Part shown: positions 1 to 8,104 of the stretch, in pieces
How the letters are laid out: every line of letters starts with the position of its first letter
How positions within the stretch are numbered: position 1 is the first letter of the stretch
NCBI RefSeq assembly: GCF_042646385.1
Contig: NZ_JBHRTO010000001.1
Span: 2,852,001 to 2,916,000 of the forward strand
Direction of reading: 5' to 3'
DNA from: Cypionkella sinensis
Lineage (GTDB): Bacteria > Pseudomonadota > Alphaproteobacteria > Rhodobacterales > Rhodobacteraceae
Length of the DNA: 64,000 bases
Program-made: the position numbers and the translations under genes
Notes under the pieces: model-generated
Databases searched by the model: none
Told to the model about the DNA's origin: nothing
Seen by the model: only the letters and a program-made list of their open reading frames with translations

Positions 1-1117
1 TGCGGATGGCGCGGCGGTTCTGCCCTGTGGGGTCGAACACGCTGGAGGGCGTGATGCAGGTGCCATTGGCAAGGGCGGCGCGCAGCAGATGGTCGGTGTT
101 CAGCGCCGGATTGCGGGCGGTGGCCCAGACGAACATGCCGCCTTCCGGTGTTTGCCAATCGAACAGGTCGGCGAGATGGGTTCGCATCGCGGCGCACAGC
201 GCATCGCGGCGGTCGCGGTAGAGGTTCAGGATGTTGGGCAGGATACTGTCAGTCAGGCCAGAGGCGAAAGCATCCAGCGTGATGCGCTGGCCGATGCCAG
301 AGGTGGACATGTCAGAGCCTTGCTTCGCCATCACAAGGGCTTGGATCATTTCAGGGGCTGCGATCACCCAACCAACGCGAAAACCGGGGGCGAGTTCTTT
401 GGACAGGGTGCCAAGGTAGATCACCGGGCCATCATAGGCCCCGCCCGTCGCCGCAAGCGTCAGCATACGCGCCAAGGGGGCGCTGTCGTAGTAAAGCGTG
501 CCGTAGGGGTCATCCTCGATCAGCCAAGTGCCAGTGGCTTGCGCAGCGGCGACTAACGCCTGACGATCGGCCAGCGGCACCAAGCGCCCGGTGGGGTTAG
601 AGAAATTCGGCACGGTATAGGCGAATTGCGTACCGTGCAGGGCGGTTTCGGGTGCGAAGTCATTGGCATCCAACCGCATCGGGCGATAGCTGGGGCGGCG
701 CGGACGCCACGCATCCAATGCACCAAGATAGGCCGGGGTTTGCGCGGCGATCAGGCTGCCTTCCTCCAGCAGCACCTTGCCGATCAGATCAAGCCCCTGC
801 ATCCCGCCGGATGTGATCAGCACGTTTTCGCGGGAGAGGAGAAGACCGGGGGCGCTGAAACGGGCGGCGATCAGATCGCGCAGGGCGGGCAGGCCTTCGA
901 TCGGGGCATAGGCGAGCGCGTCGGTGGGGTGATCTTGCACGGCTTTCGCCGCCAGATCGGACATGGCTTTGATCGGCCAAGTTTGCGGATCGGGCAGGCC
1001 GCCTGCCATGTTGATCAGGCCGGGGATTTGGCCTGCCGACAGGAAGATTTGCGTCACATCATTGGTGTCGCCCAGCCATTTGGCAAAGGCCGGGCGGCGG
1101 GATGTTTCAGATGCCAT
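1..1117 (-). CDS. PLP-dependent aminotransferase (2-aminoadipate transaminase-like), partial
   Basis: Fold-type I aminotransferase of the class I/II, MocR-catalytic-domain-like group. The reading frame starts at the ATG at 1117 (MASETSRRPAFAKWL) and runs off the left edge still open, so the C-terminal part is missing. Visible family marks are the substrate-loop region GGLPDPQTWP, the cofactor-binding stretch ITSGGMQGLDLI, NFSNPTG and the Schiff-base lysine in YLGTLSKELAPGFRVGW. No N-terminal GntR DNA-binding domain is present, so this is an enzyme and not a MocR regulator. The start codon lies inside the 3' end of the upstream SDR gene (11-nt overlap), so the two are translationally coupled and form one minus-strand operon with the DUF1330 gene. 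Substrate is unknown; aromatic, 2-aminoadipate or branched-chain amino acids are typical of the family. Confidence 0.85.
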   Translation of the reverse strand, partial: MASETSRRPAFAKWLGDTNDVTQIFLSAGQIPGLINMAGGLPDPQTWPIKAMSDLAAKAVQDHPTDALAYAPIEGLPALRDLIAARFSAPGLLLSRENVLITSGGMQGLDLIGKVLLEEGSLIAAQTPAYLGALDAWRPRRPSYRPMRLDANDFAPETALHGTQFAYTVPNFSNPTGRLVPLADRQALVAAAQATGTWLIEDDPYGTLYYDSAPLARMLTLAATGGAYDGPVIYLGTLSKELAPGFRVGWVIAAPEMIQALVMAKQGSDMSTSGIGQRITLDAFASGLTDSILPNILNLYRDRRDALCAAMRTHLADLFDWQTPEGGMFVWATARNPALNTDHLLRAALANGTCITPSSVFDPTGQNRRAIR

Positions 1118-1844
1118 GCAGCAAACCTCCATCCACGGCGATGGCTTGCCCGGTGATGTAGGACGCACGGCCTGAGGCAAGGAAGGTGGCGAGGGCGGCA
1201 AACTCGGCGGGTTCGCCCAAGCGTCCAGCGGGGATTTTCGGCCCCATCGTGGCGTTATCGACGCCAAGTTCTGCCATGCGGTCGGTGTTGGTGTAGCCGG
1301 GCAGCAGGGCGTTGACGGTGATGCCCTGCCCCGCCACTTCACGCGACAGGGTGTTGAGCATCCCCAGCAGACCAGCCCGCAGAGCGTTGGAGATCACCAG
1401 ACCCGGCTGCGGCTCTTTCGCGGCGATGGAGGTGACGGCAAGGATGCGGCCCCAGCCTTTCGCCTGCATCGCGGGCAAGGCGGCCTGCATGGACTCGACC
1501 GCCGCCAGCCACAGCGCCTGAAAGCCGGTCTGCCATGCGGCGGTATTGGTGGCGGCAAAGCTGCCGGTGGGCGGGCCGCCGCTGTTGGTGACAAGGATGT
1601 CAGGGCCGCCGCCCAGCAGATCGGTGGCGGTCTGCACCAAGGCTGCCCCTGCGCCGGGGGTGGCCAGATCACCGGGCAGCGCAAGGCAGCCGATCTCGGC
1701 GGCGACGCGCTTCACCCGTGCGGCATCCCGCGCGACAATCACCACGCGCACGCCTTCGGCCACCAGATCAGCCGCGATGGCGCGACCCAAACCGCGCGAG
1801 CCGCCGAACACCAGCGCCGTTTTCCTTGTCAGCTGCAGATCCAT
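1107..1844 (-). CDS. SDR-family oxidoreductase lacking the canonical Tyr/Lys pair
   Basis: Short-chain dehydrogenase/reductase of 245 aa. The Rossmann glycine motif GGSRGLG is at residues 14-20, and NSGGPP (88-92 region) stands where classical SDRs have NNAG. The C-terminal part, with GRLGEPAEFAALATFLAS and GQAIAVDGG, is typical of FabG-like SDRs. Ser139 is present, but the positions 13 and 17 residues downstream, where Tyr and Lys are expected, are Ser152 and Arg156 (VISNALRAG), so the YxxxK catalytic dyad is missing. A longer frame begins at 2039, but that part is a shadow of the DUF1330 gene, and MDLQLTRKT at 1844 matches the usual family N-terminus. It begins one base after the DUF1330 stop and overlaps the aminotransferase start. 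Substrate unknown. Confidence 0.85.
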   Translation of the reverse strand: MDLQLTRKTALVFGGSRGLGRAIAADLVAEGVRVVIVARDAARVKRVAAEIGCLALPGDLATPGAGAALVQTATDLLGGGPDILVTNSGGPPTGSFAATNTAAWQTGFQALWLAAVESMQAALPAMQAKGWGRILAVTSIAAKEPQPGLVISNALRAGLLGMLNTLSREVAGQGITVNALLPGYTNTDRMAELGVDNATMGPKIPAGRLGEPAEFAALATFLASGRASYITGQAIAVDGGLLHGI

Positions 1845-1845
1845 G

Positions 1846-2163
1846 CTACACCTTCGGATCGGGGGCGGCGGTGTTGTCGCTGCCCGCTTGCAGATACATC
1901 TGGCCCTTGGACGCCATGCGGCGGAAGGCCGAGGCGCTTTGATAATCGGCGTCGTTATACCAAGCCTGTGCTGCATTGGTGTCGGGGAATTCCAGCAGGA
2001 CTTGACGATGGGTAAAGGCCGGGCCCTCCAGCGAAACAATAGCCTCGCCGCGCGTCAGGAACTTGCCGCCGTAGCGCGCCAGAGTGGCGGGGGTGAGGGC
2101 GGTGTATTTGCGGTAAGTTTCGGGATCGTGGATGATCATGGTGCAGACGATATAGGCGGGCAT
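1846..2163 (-). CDS. DUF1330 family protein
   Basis: Small 105-aa protein starting MPAYIVCTMIIHDPETYRKY, which is the typical opening of DUF1330 (dimeric alpha-beta barrel-like fold). The conserved region around GGKFLTRGEAI and VLLEFPDTNAAQAWYND is also present. It is the first gene of a minus-strand operon with the SDR (1-nt gap) and the aminotransferase. The 135-bp gap to the divergent Lrp/AsnC gene at 2299 should hold the promoters of both directions, and Lrp-type proteins often control the divergent neighbour. The biochemical function of DUF1330 proteins is not established. Confidence 0.85.
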   Translation of the reverse strand: MPAYIVCTMIIHDPETYRKYTALTPATLARYGGKFLTRGEAIVSLEGPAFTHRQVLLEFPDTNAAQAWYNDADYQSASAFRRMASKGQMYLQAGSDNTAAPDPKV

Positions 2164-2298
2164 GGCGCGCTCCGAGATGAGGGGTTTGCCGGAAAGGGTA
2201 GGACAGGATTGCTGGCGAAGGTCTGCAAAGACTTGCAGTTTTGTCGGTTATGTTGAAGGTATTCACCCAGAAACCCGTATTTCTGAGGGAATCTCACT

Positions 2299-2748
2299 AT
2301 GCTTGATCTCGACTCGATGGATCACCGGATTCTGGATGTGCTGCGGCGCGACGGGCGGATTTCGATGCTGGATCTGGCGGATCGGGTGGCGCTGTCGCCG
2401 ACCCCTTGCGCGCGACGGGTGAAGCGGATGGAGGAGGCCGGGGTGATCACCGGCTATGCCGCGCAGATTGATCGGCGGGCTTTGGGGCTGAACGTCTGCG
2501 TGCTGGTCTCGGTGCGGTTGGCGCGGCACGGGCCGGAAGGAACACGCGAGTTTCTGTCGGCGGTGGCGCGACATCCCGAGATCACCGAATGTCTGCTGGT
2601 GACGGGCAATCTGGATTACATGCTGCGCATCTGGGTGCGCGATATTGAGGCGCTGGGGATTTTCATCCGCGATGTGCTGCAATCCATCCCCGCCGTGGCC
2701 GAAACCACGACGATGGTTATTCTGAAGCAGGACGGCACGGCGGGCTAA
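2299..2748 (+). CDS. Lrp/AsnC family transcriptional regulator
   Basis: 149-aa feast/famine regulator. An N-terminal winged HTH (MDHRILDVLRRDGRISMLDLADRV and the SPTPCARRVKRME recognition region, residues about 7-50) is followed by the RAM/AsnC effector-binding domain (ITECLLVTGNLDYMLRIWV). It is divergent from the DUF1330-SDR-aminotransferase operon and convergent with the E1-like gene, whose stop overlaps its own (4-nt overlap). Position suggests control of the divergent aminotransferase operon in response to an amino acid. It resembles the second Lrp at 5204, for example in the shared SPxPxARRV pattern, so the two may be paralogues. Confidence 0.92.
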   Translation: MLDLDSMDHRILDVLRRDGRISMLDLADRVALSPTPCARRVKRMEEAGVITGYAAQIDRRALGLNVCVLVSVRLARHGPEGTREFLSAVARHPEITECLLVTGNLDYMLRIWVRDIEALGIFIRDVLQSIPAVAETTTMVILKQDGTAG

Positions 2749-5072
2749 TGACCTGCGGGGCGCGCGCCCGCTGTCAGGCTCGCGATGCGTTCGACCATGC
2801 TGGCGGCGTCGATACCGAAGTGACGGTAAAGGTCGCCAATGGTGCCGGTCTGGCCGAAATGCTCGACCCCCAGCGGGATGGTGCGATGGCCGCGCACGCC
2901 GCCAAGCCAAGCCAAAGTGGCCGGGTGGCCGTCGATCACCGTCAGCAGGGTGCAATGGGCGGGAAGCGCGCCAAGCAGGTGTTCGATATGTGAAATGGCG
3001 GCAGGGTTACCACGGGCGCGGGCGCGCTGGGCGGCTGTCCATCCCGCGTTCAGCCGATCTGCCGAGGTGACGGCCAGCACGCCCACATCGCGGCGGGTTT
3101 CGGCGATCACGCCTTGGTAGGCGATCACCACATCGCAGTTCGGCCCCGGTGGCCGCAGCCAATAGCCGCCGTCGATGGCACCTTGGCGAAAGGCTTGATC
3201 GGCGCGCTGGCCCGGTTGCTCGATGGGATTGGTGGACAGCCGCAGATAAACAGCGCCCCCGGTTTCATCGCGCAGCCATGTGCGTTCATCCGGGTCGCCG
3301 GTGCCGTCGCGTTGCAGGTAGTCAAAGGCCCACGCCATGATGACGGCGAGTTCATCGACGAAGGCAGGCTCGAAGGCGGCAAGGCCATCTTGCGCCATGC
3401 CGATCAAGGGCGCGGCGATGGATTGATGCGCACCGCCTTCGGGGGCAAGGGTGACGCCTGACGGGGTGCCGACGATGACAAAGCGAGCATCCTGATAGCA
3501 GGCGTAGTTCAAGGCATCGAGGCCACGGGCAACAAAGGGATCATAGACCGTGCCGATGGGGATCAGGCGTTTGCCGAACAGGGCGTGGGACAGGCCAAGT
3601 GCGCCCAGCAGCAGAAACAGATTCATCTCGGCGATGCCGAGTTCGATATGCTGGCCCTCGGGCGTAAACTCCCATTTCGCGGTGGAGGGAATCTTCTGAT
3701 CTTGAAACGTGTCGGCTTGGACGGTGCGCGCGAACAGTTTGCGGCAGTTGACCCAAGGGCCGAGGTTGGTGGTGCCGGTCACATCGGGCGAGGTGGTGAC
3801 GATGCGGGCGGCGAGATCGGAGTCGGATTTCGCCAGATCGTCAAGGATTTTGCCAAAGCCCATCTGGGTGGAAATGTCGCGGTCGGACCCAGCGGTGATT
3901 TGTGGGACTTGGAGGGCGGCGTCAGTGAATTGGCGCGGGCCTTTGGCGAAGAATGGCGCTTTGGACAGGAAGTCTTGCAGGGCTTTGGGGTCGGCAACGG
4001 TGGCGAAGGGTTCCCATTCCTGCCCTTCCGGCACGCCCATATGCGCCTGCCATTCGGCCATTTGCGCTTTGGTCATCAGACCGCCGTGGTTGTCTTTGTG
4101 GCCCGCAATCGGCGTGCCCCAGCCTTTGATCGAATAGGCGAGAAAGCAGGTCGGGCGGTCGTGATCTATGGCGGCGAAGGTTTCGGCCATGGTCTGCACG
4201 CAGTTGCCGCCAAGGTTTTCCATCAACTCGGCCAGTTCGGCATCGCTGCGGCGCGCGATCAGGGCGCTGACCTCGCCTTGATCGCCAAGATCGTCGAGCA
4301 GATGCTGCCGCCAGACCGCCCCGCCTTGAAAGGTGAGCGCTGCGTAAAGCTGGTTCGGGCAGGCGTCGATCCAAGCGCGCAACGCGGCACCGCCCGGCTC
4401 GGCAAAGGCGGCGTGTTGCAGGGCGCCGTATTTGATGCGGATGACCTGCCAACTGAAAGCTTGAAATATTTTTTCAATACGCTCGAACAGGCCTTCGCGC
4501 ACGATGCCGTCCAGTGACTGACGGTTATAGTCGATGATCCACCAAGTGTTGCGCAGATCGTGTTTCCAGCCCTCTTGCAGACATTCGTAGATGTTGCCCT
4601 CATCGAGTTCCGCATCGCCGACCAGTGCCACCATCCGGCCCATTGGCAGCTCCTGCCCCCAGGTTTTCGCTGCGATGTAGTCTTGCACGATGGACGCAAA
4701 TGAGGTGATCGCCACGCCAAGGCCCACTGAACCCGTCGAGAAATCCACATCATCCACATCTTTGGTACGGCTGGGATAGCTCTGCACACCGTGAAAGCCG
4801 CGAAAGTTCTGCAGCTTTTCCAACGGCAGATGACCCATCAGATACTGCATGGCATGAAAGATCGGCGCGGCATGTGGTTTCACAGCGACCCTGTCCTCAA
4901 CCCGCATGGCCGAGAAATACAGCGCCGTCATGATCGACACCATCGACGCGCTGGAGGCCTGATGTCCGCCGATCTTGATCGCATCCGCCTTGGGTCGGAT
5001 GTGGTTGGCGTGGTGGATCATCCAATGTGACAGCCACAACAAGCGCTGCTCGATGGTTTTCAGGTGAGACAT
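2745..5072 (-). CDS. Thiamine-diphosphate enzyme, transketolase/homodimeric 2-oxoacid dehydrogenase E1-like
   Basis: 775-aa protein that resembles AceE-type (homodimeric) pyruvate dehydrogenase E1 and transketolase throughout. The ThDP/Mg motif is GDAELDEGN (residues 152-160) with the closing Asn183 in DYNRQSLDG. The pyrimidine domain carries HIELGIAEMN (about 475-484), where the glutamate that activates ThDP is expected. IKGWGTPIAGHKDNHGG matches the AceE loop. It is about 110 residues shorter than E. coli AceE (887 aa) because it lacks the N-terminal region. No E2 or E3 gene is near, so it may act alone as a decarboxylase or ketolase or pair with subunits elsewhere. The start at 5072 (MSHLKTIEQ) was chosen over an upstream in-frame ATG at 5126 because it aligns with the family. 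It is divergent from one Lrp gene and convergent with another, which suggests control by amino-acid or keto-acid supply. Confidence 0.85.
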   Translation of the reverse strand: MSHLKTIEQRLLWLSHWMIHHANHIRPKADAIKIGGHQASSASMVSIMTALYFSAMRVEDRVAVKPHAAPIFHAMQYLMGHLPLEKLQNFRGFHGVQSYPSRTKDVDDVDFSTGSVGLGVAITSFASIVQDYIAAKTWGQELPMGRMVALVGDAELDEGNIYECLQEGWKHDLRNTWWIIDYNRQSLDGIVREGLFERIEKIFQAFSWQVIRIKYGALQHAAFAEPGGAALRAWIDACPNQLYAALTFQGGAVWRQHLLDDLGDQGEVSALIARRSDAELAELMENLGGNCVQTMAETFAAIDHDRPTCFLAYSIKGWGTPIAGHKDNHGGLMTKAQMAEWQAHMGVPEGQEWEPFATVADPKALQDFLSKAPFFAKGPRQFTDAALQVPQITAGSDRDISTQMGFGKILDDLAKSDSDLAARIVTTSPDVTGTTNLGPWVNCRKLFARTVQADTFQDQKIPSTAKWEFTPEGQHIELGIAEMNLFLLLGALGLSHALFGKRLIPIGTVYDPFVARGLDALNYACYQDARFVIVGTPSGVTLAPEGGAHQSIAAPLIGMAQDGLAAFEPAFVDELAVIMAWAFDYLQRDGTGDPDERTWLRDETGGAVYLRLSTNPIEQPGQRADQAFRQGAIDGGYWLRPPGPNCDVVIAYQGVIAETRRDVGVLAVTSADRLNAGWTAAQRARARGNPAAISHIEHLLGALPAHCTLLTVIDGHPATLAWLGGVRGHRTIPLGVEHFGQTGTIGDLYRHFGIDAASMVERIASLTAGARPAGH

Positions 5073-5203
5073 GGCGCCGGATCCTCTGAAACAATTTCTG
5101 TTTGGATATGTATAACGCCGACACAACGGTGAATCCCGGCTATCTCAGGCAATTTAATGCTGCTACTTGATGCCTATCGTCACATATCGCGGAGCAATTG
5201 GTG

Positions 5204-5668
5204 ATGTCAGCCAAACCTGATACCTTTGACACCACGATTCTGCGGCTTCTCCAGAAGGACGGGCGGCTGACCATCAACGATCTAAGCGCCCAAGTCGGTC
5301 TCAGCCCATCCCCCGTGGCACGGCGAGTGCGCCTGTTGGAACAGGCGCAGATCATCACCGGATATGCCGCGCTGATCGACGAGGCGGCGCTGGGATTTGG
5401 CGTGTCTGTGTTCGTGTCGGTGCAACTCGACAAGCAGGTGGATGAGGCATTGGCAACGTTTGAAGCCGCAATCGCCGACTTTCCCGAGGTGGTTGATTGC
5501 TGGCTGATGACCGGAAGTCGGGATTATCTGCTGCGGGTGGCCACATCGGGATTGCCCGAGTTTGAACGTTTTTTGGTTGGGCGGTTGACCAAGGTGCGCG
5601 GTGTCGCCTCAATTGAATCCTCGATTCCGCTACGGCGGGTCAAGGCGGGATTGGCGCGCGTGCCTTAG
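5204..5668 (+). CDS. Lrp/AsnC family transcriptional regulator
   Basis: About 154-aa Lrp/AsnC protein: HTH (FDTTILRLLQKDGRLTINDL, then LSPSPVARRVRLLEQ) followed by the RAM domain (VVDCWLMTGSRDYLLRV). Three in-frame initiation codons lie close together (TTG 5198, GTG 5201, ATG 5204) behind a GGAG at 5191-5194; I take the ATG. It is divergent from the E1-like gene with a gap of about 130 bp, the usual arrangement for an Lrp activator or repressor of its neighbour. The gap to the next gene (5669-5898) has an A-rich run near 5738-5757 and no feature I can name. Confidence 0.92.
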   Translation: MSAKPDTFDTTILRLLQKDGRLTINDLSAQVGLSPSPVARRVRLLEQAQIITGYAALIDEAALGFGVSVFVSVQLDKQVDEALATFEAAIADFPEVVDCWLMTGSRDYLLRVATSGLPEFERFLVGRLTKVRGVASIESSIPLRRVKAGLARVP

Positions 5669-5898
5669 CTAGCGGTGATTCTCCGCAGCGCACCACAAGC
5701 GCACAACCCGTCGACGCACGATATTGTCACCGATTTCCTGCAAAAAGAGCAAAAAAGTATCAGGCTGCGCGTGCTGCCGTAGTAGTCTGAGATGAATCTG
5801 CCTGTTACCTTTCCAGTGTGTCACGGCAAAACCAACCGGGCACTGCGACGCAAACACCACGGCCCCGAGCCATGGACTTGCGCAGGGAGGAGACGCGG

Positions 5899-6780
5899 AT
5901 GAAACCGGATCTAGAGGTTGTCCAGATTGGGCGCTCGGAATCTTTCAAGGCCTGGGCGCATGGCTATCCGTATCACACGGTGCGCTGGCATTTTCACCCG
6001 GAATACGAGATTCATCATGTGGTGGCCACGTCGGGTCATTACTTCGTGGGCGATTTCATCGGCAATTTTGAACCGGGCAATCTGATTTTGACCGGACCGA
6101 ACCTGCCACACAACTGGGTCAGCCATCTGGCCGAGGGTGAAAGTGTGCCGCTGCGCGGCCGGGTGTTGCAATTCACCGAAGAATTCATCGGTGACGCAAT
6201 GGCGTTGTTCCCCGAGCTTGCTGCCTGCCGCGACATGCTGGAGAAAAGCCGCCGTGGCGCTTTGTTCAGCCCCGCCACTGCTGAACTTGCCGCGCCGCTG
6301 ATGGCCGAGTTGGTGACAGCACAGGGCATCCGCCGGATCGAGTTGTTTGTGGGCCTGCTGGGTGTGTTGCAGCGCGCCGAGATCACCACATTGACCTCTG
6401 CCAGCTATCTGCCTGACCCTTCGGGCTTTATGTCTACCGGCATCAACGAGGCATTGGCCTATATCAACGCCAATCTGACGGAACCCTTCACCGAAACCGA
6501 TCTGGCGGCGATTGCCGGGCTGTCGCCTTCGGCGTTTTCGCGCAGTTTCCGGCGGCATACCGGGCAGGCACTGGTGAAATACGTCAACCGCTTGCGGATC
6601 AATCTGGCTTGTCAGTTGCTGATGGGGCGCGATGAGATGAAGATCACTGATGTGTGTTTTTCGTCTGGTTTCAACAACATATCCAACTTTAACCGGCAGT
6701 TTCAGGCGCAGAAGGGCATGACGCCCTCTCGGTTTCGCGATTTGCTGGCGGAGAACGAAAAGACGGCCATCGCGGCCTGA
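5899..6780 (+). CDS. AraC family transcriptional regulator, probable regulator of the ribitol locus
   Basis: 293-aa AraC/XylS-type protein. The N-terminal cupin-like effector domain contains the stretch HTVRWHFHPEYEIHHV (about residues 25-40). The C-terminal double HTH runs from about residue 185 to 285 (LAYINANLTEPFTETDLAA, SPSAFSRSFRRHTG, ITDVCFSSGFNNISNFNRQF). The ATG at 5899 follows a GGAGG at 5887-5890 and gives the natural N-terminus; a frame from 5818 is longer but starts in non-homologous sequence. It lies 202 bp upstream of, and in the same direction as, the ribitol importer and catabolic genes, so it is their most likely activator, with a polyol or ketopentose as inducer. That assignment is from context. 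Confidence 0.9.
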   Translation: MKPDLEVVQIGRSESFKAWAHGYPYHTVRWHFHPEYEIHHVVATSGHYFVGDFIGNFEPGNLILTGPNLPHNWVSHLAEGESVPLRGRVLQFTEEFIGDAMALFPELAACRDMLEKSRRGALFSPATAELAAPLMAELVTAQGIRRIELFVGLLGVLQRAEITTLTSASYLPDPSGFMSTGINEALAYINANLTEPFTETDLAAIAGLSPSAFSRSFRRHTGQALVKYVNRLRINLACQLLMGRDEMKITDVCFSSGFNNISNFNRQFQAQKGMTPSRFRDLLAENEKTAIAA

Positions 6781-6982
6781 CACAACGATTTCGGCCAAGA
6801 ACCCTTGGGGAAGGAGGAGACCTCTAGGTTTGCGGCGAATACCCGGCTTTGGTTTCGGCAGGATGGTAACGGCGGCAGGTTCTTCTGCCCTCGCATGGCC
6901 ATGCTTTGCCTGAACCGGCCAACCGCTTTGGGCGATGACCAGCGCCCGAAGTTATAGAAACGGTCAACATGGAGGATGACCA

Positions 6983-8035
6983 ATGACACTTTCCAAATCG
7001 CATCTGCTGGGTGGCTTGGCGCTGTCTACCGCCTTGATCAGCGGCAGTGCTTTCGCGCAAACCGCGGGCACAGTGGCATTTCTGATGCCCGACCAGGCCT
7101 CGACCCGCTATGAGCAGCACGATTTCCCCGGCTTCCAGGCCGAGATGAAAAAGCTGTGCCCCGATTGCACGGTGATCTACCAGAACGCCACCGCTGACGC
7201 GAACCTGCAGCAGCAGCAGTTCAACTCGGTGATCACCCAAGGCGCGAAAGTCATCGTGCTCGATCCGGTGGACAGCTCTGCCGCAGCCGCCATGGTGGCG
7301 ATTGCGCAAAGCCAAGGCGTGAAGGTGATCGCCTATGACCGCCCGATCCCGGACAAGCCTGCGGATTACTATGTGTCGTTCGACAACAAGGGCATCGGCA
7401 AGGCGATTGCGGAATCGCTGATGAACCACCTGAAAGAGCTGGGCCTGCCCACCGACGAAGGCGGCGTGTTGCAGATCAATGGCTCGCCCACCGATGCGGC
7501 AGCCGGGCTGATCAAGGACGGTATTCACGAGGGCATCGCCGCTTCGGGTTACAAGACCTTGGCCGAGTTCGACACGCCGGAATGGGCACCGCCGAAAGCG
7601 CAGGAATGGGCAGCAGGCCAGATCACCCGCTTTGGCGCCGATATCATCGGTGTGGTGGCCGCAAATGACGGAACCGGCGGCGGTGCGGTTGCCGCATTCA
7701 AGGCGGCGGGTGTAGACCCGGTGCCACCAGTGACCGGCAACGACGCGACCATCGCAGCGCTGCAACTGATCATCGCAGGGGATCAATACAACACCATCTC
7801 GAAACCCTCGGAAATCGTGGCAGCGGCTGCCGCGCAAATTGCTGTGCAGTTCCTGAATGGCGAGACCCCGAAGGCCGAGATGAGCCTGTATGACACCCCA
7901 TCGCAACTGTTCGTCCCGGCGGTTGTCACCCGTGAAAACCTGAAGGCCGAGATCATCGACAAGGGCATCAACACCGCAGCCGAACTGTGTGTCGATCGCT
8001 ATGCCGCTGGTTGCGCGGAGCTTGGTATCAAGTAA
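6983..8035 (+). CDS. Sugar/polyol ABC transporter periplasmic substrate-binding protein
   Basis: 350-aa type I periplasmic binding protein (peripla_BP_4; xylose/ribose-binding-like). A Sec signal peptide covers residues 1-25 with the SAFA-Q cleavage site. The mature part begins TAGTVAFLMPDQASTRYEQ and includes ITQGAKVIVLDPVDSSAAA and VKVIAYDRPI, as in XylF-type proteins. The gene opens a transport operon, and a strong stem-loop follows before the ATPase gene. Its linkage to ribitol dehydrogenase and ribulokinase points to ribitol or a related pentitol as ligand. The upstream gap 6781-6982 contains short inverted repeats (GGCAG/CTGCC near 6875-6890, GGGCG/CGCCC near 6930-6947) that could be regulator sites, unproven. 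Confidence 0.9.
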   Translation: MTLSKSHLLGGLALSTALISGSAFAQTAGTVAFLMPDQASTRYEQHDFPGFQAEMKKLCPDCTVIYQNATADANLQQQQFNSVITQGAKVIVLDPVDSSAAAAMVAIAQSQGVKVIAYDRPIPDKPADYYVSFDNKGIGKAIAESLMNHLKELGLPTDEGGVLQINGSPTDAAAGLIKDGIHEGIAASGYKTLAEFDTPEWAPPKAQEWAAGQITRFGADIIGVVAANDGTGGGAVAAFKAAGVDPVPPVTGNDATIAALQLIIAGDQYNTISKPSEIVAAAAAQIAVQFLNGETPKAEMSLYDTPSQLFVPAVVTRENLKAEIIDKGINTAAELCVDRYAAGCAELGIK

Positions 8036-8045
8036 CCGCCTCCCT

Positions 8046-8078
8046 ACCGTCTGGGCCGCCCTCCCCGGCCCAGACGGT
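8046..8078 (+). other. Intercistronic stem-loop after the binding-protein gene
   Basis: Perfect 12-bp inverted repeat: ACCGTCTGGGCC at 8046-8057 pairs with GGCCCAGACGGT at 8067-8078 across a 9-nt loop. No U-run follows, only TTCCTTC. The stem sits 10 nt after the binding-protein stop and 27 nt before the ATPase start. Stem-loops in this position are known in binding-protein operons to protect the upstream mRNA from 3' exonucleases, which gives more binding protein than membrane components; here that role is inferred. Confidence 0.7.
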
Positions 8079-8104
8079 TCCTTCAGTTCTGCAAAGGAGC
8101 CGCC

